This document shows, piece after piece, positions 54,866 through 58,849 of a stretch of 58,849 bases of DNA (positions within the stretch are counted from its first letter, which is position 1; every line of letters begins with the position of its first letter). Below the pieces are notes generated by a model, which saw only the letters and a list, made by a program, of their open reading frames with translations, was not told the origin of the DNA and searched no databases. Source of the DNA: Megasphaera massiliensis (GTDB taxonomy: Bacteria; Bacillota; Negativicutes; Veillonellales; Megasphaeraceae); assembly GCF_000455225.1 (NCBI RefSeq), contig NZ_HF954535.1:123622-182470 (forward strand), in the 5' to 3' direction. The translations under genes and the position numbers were made by a program.

Positions 54866-55303
54866 TCATTTATCCGACAGATGCGTCCAACTATACCATA
54901 ACAATAAAGCCACACCGACGACGATGCCGATGTCGGCTACATTAAACACCGGCCAGATTCTAAAATCAAAGAAATCCGTCACGGCACCGGCAAAGGTCCG
55001 GTCGACAGCGTTGCCCAAAGCTCCTCCTAGAAGCAGTCCGGTTCCGCCGGAAACTACAGGATGTTTCGGCATTTTCTTTCGAAAAATACCGTATAAAAGG
55101 AATAAAATAAGGGCAATAATTAAAAAAAGCCACTGTTGATGTTCTAAAATACCAAAAGCAGCGCCTTTATTCAAAATATAAGTAATATGAAAAAATCCCG
55201 GGATAACCGGAATGGATTCATGAAGGGCCATTTCCTGCTGCACAACAAACTTCGTGAGTTGGTCGACAAAGGCGACGGCCAAGGCAATGCCTAATACATA
55301 CAA
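54866..55303 (-). CDS. lspA: Lipoprotein signal peptidase (signal peptidase II)
   Basis: Aspartyl protease that removes signal peptides from prolipoproteins. 145 residues, four membrane helices, and catalytic aspartates in GALGNAVDRTFAG and WPVFNVADIGI. The start is TTG at 55303 with AGGAGG 8 bases upstream. It would serve lipoproteins such as the OmpH-like protein at 20665-21084. Confidence 0.95.
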   Translation of the reverse strand: MYVLGIALAVAFVDQLTKFVVQQEMALHESIPVIPGFFHITYILNKGAAFGILEHQQWLFLIIALILFLLYGIFRKKMPKHPVVSGGTGLLLGGALGNAVDRTFAGAVTDFFDFRIWPVFNVADIGIVVGVALLLWYSWTHLSDK

Positions 55304-55371
55304 GGTAAATTCCTCCTACTATGTAACTTACAGTCACTTTATTTTAGCATAGGACAAGGATACAATTCAAT

Positions 55372-55404
55372 AAAAAAAGAGACATGCCAATACATGTCTC
55401 TTTT
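55372..55404 (-). terminator. Terminator after the ferredoxin gene
   Basis: A perfect 8-bp inverted repeat (GAGACATG/CATGTCTC) with a 6-base loop and flanking A and T tracts, about 20 bases beyond the ferredoxin stop. Confidence 0.85.
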
Positions 55405-55425
55405 CTTATTGAATTGCCCTGGCAA

Positions 55426-55590
55426 TTATTCAGCAGAAATTGCGCCGGTAGGACAAGCGGATTCACAAGCGCCGCAATCGATGCAGGAATCAGTTACAAC
55501 GTATTTCGTTTCGCCTTCTTCGATAGCGCCCGTAGGACAGGTGCTAGCGCAAGCGCCGCATTTTACGCATTCGTCGGAAATAACATGCAT
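55426..55590 (-). CDS. Small 2[4Fe-4S] ferredoxin
   Basis: 54 residues, clostridial-type. Two cluster motifs are complete: CVKCGACASTCPTGAI and CIDCGACESACPTGAI (CxxCxxCxxxCP each). It starts MHVISDE at ATG 55590 with GGGAGGTG upstream and ends ISAE. It is a soluble low-potential electron carrier for anaerobic metabolism, for example pyruvate oxidation or hydrogenase. It is monocistronic, with its own promoter and terminator. Confidence 0.95.
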   Translation of the reverse strand: MHVISDECVKCGACASTCPTGAIEEGETKYVVTDSCIDCGACESACPTGAISAE

Positions 55591-55641
55591 ATTTTTCACC
55601 TCCCAACATCAATTTTCGGGGTAACCCCCGTCGTCTGTTCC

Positions 55642-55670
55642 ATTATTGCACGAATCCAAAAACTTGTCAA
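55642..55670 (-). promoter_or_regulatory. Promoter of the ferredoxin gene
   Basis: Minus strand: TTGACA (55665-55670), 17-base spacer, AATAAT (55642-55647), about 50 bases upstream of the ATG. Confidence 0.65.
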
Positions 55671-55783
55671 TGAATACCGAAAGGGTGAAGATATAGGTAT
55701 TTCCTAGCTTTTTGGCATAACACAAAATATTTTTCTCAAAATTTATTCAAAATCATAGTTCATCGTCATTATTGCACCCATAG

Positions 55784-55938
55784 AAAAAAGCCGGCGAGGG
55801 GGGCCGGCTTTTTCTTATTGCAAGATATCATCGGGGGAAGACAATATCTCAGCAGTTGAAGAAATAAGATAAGGGGTGTTCGAGGGGTGTAATGAACAGA
55901 CTTAAATCTCCAACATCTCGTAGATGATCTCTTCTACA
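55784..55938 (-). ncRNA. Candidate small RNA divergent from the two-component system
   Basis: No gene lies between the ferredoxin promoter and the response regulator, yet there is a strong hairpin with A/T tracts on both sides (GCCGGC/GCCGGC, 55784-55813). On the minus strand a promoter (TTTACT-N16-TATGAT, 55945-55972) lies about 150 bases upstream of it. The predicted RNA of about 155 nt has a 5' hairpin (GTAGA/TCTAC) and three C-rich single-stranded patches (CACCCCTCG, CACCCCTTA, TTCCCCCGA) like those of antisense-acting RNAs. It matches no RNA family I recognise. Confidence 0.45.
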
Positions 55939-55944
55939 CTTACT

Positions 55945-55972
55945 ATCATAACAGGTTCTCGGAAAAAGTAAA
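55945..55972 (-). promoter_or_regulatory. Promoter of the candidate small RNA
   Basis: Minus strand: TTTACT (55967-55972), 16-base spacer, TATGAT (55945-55950). It faces away from the response-regulator gene. Confidence 0.45.
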
Positions 55973-56001
55973 TGCCTAAACATTAAAAAGAGATTAAATT
56001 G

Positions 56002-56018
56002 TTGTGACTTTTTTGTGA
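56002..56018 (+). promoter_or_regulatory. 11-bp-spaced direct repeat, possible OmpR-family binding site
   Basis: Two TTGTGA hexamers (56002-56007 and 56013-56018) start exactly 11 bases apart, the helical spacing typical of OmpR/PhoB-type regulators. They lie between the small-RNA promoter and the response-regulator gene, so autoregulation is possible. Confidence 0.35.
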
Positions 56019-56143
56019 TAATGTCCAGGTGAGCGATACAAAAAAGACATAAGTCGATGGTACAAAAGAGAGAGGATATACGTTATAATAGAAAGTATAT
56101 AAGTAAACGGGGTGTAAAACTACTTTTGATCGGAGGTTTTTAT

Positions 56144-56824
56144 ATGCCTGGAAACACAAGTATTTTGATCGTTGAAGACGAAAAACCAATCGCTCGGTTC
56201 ATCCAAATGGAACTGGAGCACGAAGGCTATGACTGCGGGATTGAGTATAACGGCGCCGCCGCCTTAGACCGCATTTGCCAGGAACGCTTCGATCTCATAC
56301 TCCTCGACATCATGCTCCCCGACATCGACGGACTGAGCATCTGTAAACGAACGAGAGAGTTATCGAATGTTCCGATTATGATGCTATCGGCAAGGGATGA
56401 TATCGAAACTAAGGTCTACAGCCTGGACAGCGGGGCCAACGATTACCTGACGAAACCCTTTAACAGCAAAGAGCTCTTTGCCCGTATCCGGGCCCTTCTG
56501 AGAGAACGTCGCCAGCTTGAAAATCAAGAACGATATCTCCATCTCCGTGAAATGACGGTATTTGTCGACCGCCATGAAGCCGTCATCGGCCCTCGGAAAA
56601 TCCGCTTCTCGAAGACAGAATTCGAGCTTCTCGTCTATCTAATCGTGAATAAAAATATCGTCTTATCGCGGTCGCGTATTCTGGAAGAAGTCTGGGGATA
56701 CGGCTTTGCCGGTGATACGAACATCGTCGACGTCTATATCCGTTATCTTCGCGGCAAACTCGGTCCTGACTACCGCAACTATATCCGTACAGTTCGGGGA
56801 GTCGGCTATGTGGCAGAAGATTAA
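56144..56824 (+). CDS. OmpR/PhoB-family response regulator
   Basis: 226 residues. The receiver domain (about 1-120) has the acidic pair VEDE, phosphoacceptor aspartate in DLILLDIMLPDIDG and switch residues MMLSARDD and YLTKPF. The winged-helix effector domain (about 130-225) has RKIRFSKTEFELLVYLI and IRTVRGVGYV. ATG at 56144 is preceded by CGGAGGT; upstream in-frame codons lack a site. A weak promoter with TATAAT at 56084-56089 precedes it. It overlaps the sensor gene by 17 bases. The stimulus is unknown. Confidence 0.95.
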   Translation: MPGNTSILIVEDEKPIARFIQMELEHEGYDCGIEYNGAAALDRICQERFDLILLDIMLPDIDGLSICKRTRELSNVPIMMLSARDDIETKVYSLDSGANDYLTKPFNSKELFARIRALLRERRQLENQERYLHLREMTVFVDRHEAVIGPRKIRFSKTEFELLVYLIVNKNIVLSRSRILEEVWGYGFAGDTNIVDVYIRYLRGKLGPDYRNYIRTVRGVGYVAED

Positions 56825-58286
56825 TCGCTGGCTTATCCGACAAGTTCTTATCGCACCACTGCCCATCTTTGCCAAGATGGTCCTGCTCTACTCCGCCATC
56901 GTCTTCTTCATCCTGCTGACAGTATCCGTCGCCACTCTTACCAGCATTCATTATATTATGAACAACGCCTTGCGCGATCAACTGATGGATAATGCCGAAG
57001 CAGCCGTGCACTATTTAGATACGTATGGAAAAGTCGATACGACCATCTTCGTCCAAGCCAATATACCGCCACAGATGAATTTACAAATCTATGACGGTGC
57101 CGGCCATCTTATCATCGACAATGGGCCGACTCACGCCGTTCGAAAACTCAGCGACCGTTATATCGACGACGCTATCAGTACGCCTGAAGAAAACCCCTTG
57201 CCTACGAAGGTCCAAGGGAATGAAGCTTCAGAATTCTCCTATTACCGTCTTTGGACAAATAAACAGGGAATGAATTATTACCTCCGTTTTTCACAGCGAC
57301 CGGATAAAGAAACGAACTTCATCTCCCTCCTGTCCAAACAGCTGTTAGCCTCCATCCTCATCAGCCTCATTCTAACCATCGTCACCGGCATGTACTTCAT
57401 GAGAAAATCATTGGCACCGTTAAAGGTCATCAATGACACCGTAAAGACCATCGAAGTCAACCGCCTCGACAACCGAATTGCCCTATCGGACAATAAAAAT
57501 GAACTCCACGACTTAGCCGTAACCATCAATCAGGCCCTAGACCGAATCGAATACGGCTACAAGAAGCAGCAGCAGTTTATCAGCGACGCCTCTCATGAAC
57601 TTCGGACACCCATTACGGTCATCGCCGGTTATGCCGATCTCCTCGACCGCTGGGGAAAAGAAGATCCGGCCGTCCTCAACGAAGGCCTTACCGCCATAAA
57701 ATCCGAAACGGATTATATGAAGCAGCTTACGGAACGACTGCTCTTTTTCGCCCGTTCCAATAACGGCACTCTTATCAAACACTTTACGGAAATCGACACG
57801 GCCCAGCTGCTGCAAGAAGTTTACAGCGAAATCACCCTTATCGATAAGGAACACGACATTCGCCTTACCGATAACGATAAGGCCGTCATCATCGCCGAAC
57901 CGGGAAGTGTCAAACAGATGCTCCGCATTTTTATCGACAATGCCATAAAATACACACCTGCCGGTAAACAAATTACCTTATCCTGCCAAGCTGATGAAAA
58001 AGAAGTAATCTATCGCATTGCCGATACGGGCATCGGTATCCCGGAAAAGGATTTAAACCGCGTATTTGAACGTTTCTACCGCGTCGATTCATCGCGAACC
58101 AAAGCTACGGGCGGATCGGGTTTAGGACTGTCTATCGCCCAATACATTGCGAAGGCCAACAAGGCTGAAATAACCTTGAAAAGCAAGGTACATGAAGGCA
58201 CGACGGTTTCGGTCATCTTCCCGTTAAAGAATGGCGATAAAAACCTTGGCAGTGATAGTGAAGAAGCGACACGAAAGCTGTCTTAA
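56808..58286 (+). CDS. Sensor histidine kinase
   Basis: 492 residues: two membrane helices (about 24-46 and 178-200) enclose an extracytoplasmic sensor domain of about 130 residues. A HAMP-like linker follows (about 200-250), then the H-box FISDASHELRTPITVIAGYADLL. The ATPase domain has N-box FIDNAIKYTP, G1 DTGIGIP, F-box RVFERFYRVD and G2 GGSGLGLSIAQYI. The start is ATG 56808, inside the 3' end of the response-regulator gene. It resembles ArlS/CssS-type kinases. Its sensor domain gives no clue to the ligand. Confidence 0.94.
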   Translation: MWQKINRWLIRQVLIAPLPIFAKMVLLYSAIVFFILLTVSVATLTSIHYIMNNALRDQLMDNAEAAVHYLDTYGKVDTTIFVQANIPPQMNLQIYDGAGHLIIDNGPTHAVRKLSDRYIDDAISTPEENPLPTKVQGNEASEFSYYRLWTNKQGMNYYLRFSQRPDKETNFISLLSKQLLASILISLILTIVTGMYFMRKSLAPLKVINDTVKTIEVNRLDNRIALSDNKNELHDLAVTINQALDRIEYGYKKQQQFISDASHELRTPITVIAGYADLLDRWGKEDPAVLNEGLTAIKSETDYMKQLTERLLFFARSNNGTLIKHFTEIDTAQLLQEVYSEITLIDKEHDIRLTDNDKAVIIAEPGSVKQMLRIFIDNAIKYTPAGKQITLSCQADEKEVIYRIADTGIGIPEKDLNRVFERFYRVDSSRTKATGGSGLGLSIAQYIAKANKAEITLKSKVHEGTTVSVIFPLKNGDKNLGSDSEEATRKLS

Positions 58287-58317
58287 GGAAGGAAAACAAC
58301 TTTATACGAAAGATTTA

Positions 58318-58352
58318 CTGCCATCAGATGCTAGGCTGATGGCAGTTTTTAT
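58318..58352 (+). terminator. Terminator after the two-component operon
   Basis: The 10-bp inverted repeat ACTGCCATCA/TGATGGCAGT is followed by TTTTT on the plus strand, about 30 bases beyond the kinase stop. Confidence 0.88.
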
Positions 58353-58429
58353 GTTTGGGAATGATGTTCTGGGAGCAGGGTAATTTAAAGGAAAGAAAGA
58401 ATTTTTAAAGGTAGAGGAGCCTGATGAAG

Positions 58430-58637
58430 GATGACTGCTCGCCTTCGGCATCCATCGGTAAAGAAGCCTCATAGGTAAGAATAACTGGAACTAGTTGCCT
58501 GCGGCTTTCTGATTAAGGGCTGCCACCTAGTTCCGATAGCGGCAGTCTTGTCGCTTACAGCATCCGGTCACAAAGTCGCACACATCGTTCTGATAACGGC
58601 AGTCTCGTCGTCTTCGACATCCGTCAAAAAAAGCTGC
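58430..58637. repeat. Three diverged copies of a short non-coding repeat
   Basis: Copies at about 58430-58467, 58539-58579 and 58596-58637 share a pattern like GGCAGTCTYGTCG..TTC.RCATCCGTCA, followed by an AAG-rich tail. No open frame or ribosome-binding site accompanies them. Confidence 0.5.
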
Positions 58638-58650
58638 TTCGAGACTCCCC

Positions 58651-58796
58651 CACCCACTCCGAAGTTTCACTTCGGAGTAAGCGACTCACGAAGGTTTATG
58701 CGTCGCTTTTCCAGAATTATCTGATTCCAGATTCTCTCACCCACTCCGAAGCTCTGCTCCGGAGTAAGCGATTCAGTCAATTTTATGCGTCGCTTT
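58651..58796. repeat. Two 59-base structured direct repeats
   Basis: Copies at 58651-58709 and 58738-58796 are equal in length, start 87 bases apart and match at about 48 of 59 positions. Each contains a hairpin (ACTCCGAAGT/ACTTCGGAGT in the first) followed by a second stem (AAGCGA/TCGCTT). The rest of the region after 58353 shows no gene. At the end TGCTTCTCTGCTTA is repeated twice (58811-58824 and 58829-58842). Confidence 0.65.
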
Positions 58797-58849
58797 CGCT
58801 CCTTTAAAATTGCTTCTCTGCTTAAACCTGCTTCTCTGCTTAGACATAC

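Noticed and set aside
1-58849. tRNA, rRNA, CRISPR array, prophage, toxin-antitoxin or restriction genes.
   Set aside because: None could be recognised on either strand; I found no regularly spaced repeats of CRISPR type and no integrase or attachment-site signature.

Overview
The window comes from a diderm (LPS-making) member of the Firmicutes, class Negativicutes. The genes are Firmicute-like: RNase Y, a short RodZ, PyrR, a T-box leader, TelA/XpaC and B12-dependent NrdJ. They sit among outer-membrane genes: BamA, TamB, TolC, LpxD, an LpxL-type acyltransferase, OmpH/Skp proteins and Mla. The moderate GC content and gene order make Megasphaera or a close Veillonellaceae relative my best guess. 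That is inference; no rRNA is present. Nearly everything is on the minus strand. Only a frameshifted HAD phosphatase (about 15.9-16.7 kb) and a two-component system (56.1-58.3 kb) lie on the plus strand. I see no tRNA, rRNA, CRISPR array, prophage or intact insertion sequence.

Layout (minus-strand genes are transcribed from right to left). 0-13.3 kb is housekeeping: rarA, ftsK, a short rodZ-like gene, a YgiQ radical-SAM gene, an orphan solute-binding protein, rimO, cinA, recA, recX and rny. 13.3-15.9 kb holds a 6S RNA just upstream of rarA, then transketolase. 15.9-18.6 kb holds the broken HAD gene and the telA/xpaC pair.

18.6-36.5 kb is an outer-membrane biogenesis cluster. In transcription order it reads mlaE-mlaF-mlaD-tolC, tamB, a FliA/SigD-class sigma factor, a single-pass membrane protein, bamA, an unknown exported protein, three ompH/skp paralogues, lpxD and an lpxL-type gene. 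A sigma-D-type promoter (TAAA-N14-TCCGATAT) lies immediately upstream of the membrane-protein/bamA/lpx operon and just after the sigma gene. I propose a dedicated sigma factor, possibly with a membrane anti-sigma factor, controlling outer-membrane assembly. This is the most interesting hypothesis in the window.

36.7-42.6 kb: murA, mreB, a tiny exported lipoyl-like protein and an exported SpoIVB-type (S55) peptidase appear to form one operon, preceded by glpX. 42.7-47.7 kb is a serine regulon: a T-box leader with a UCC specifier in front of serC, serA, a histidine-phosphatase gene (likely the missing phosphoserine phosphatase) and serS. 47.9-50.3 kb is nrdJ with a palindromic leader. 50.3-53.4 kb is dhaK-dhaL-dhaM plus an alpha/beta hydrolase. 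53.4-55.7 kb is lspA, an RluA-family pseudouridine synthase, pyrR and a small 2[4Fe-4S] ferredoxin. 55.8-58.3 kb holds a candidate small RNA divergent from an OmpR-type regulator and sensor kinase. The last 0.5 kb is non-coding and full of structured repeats.
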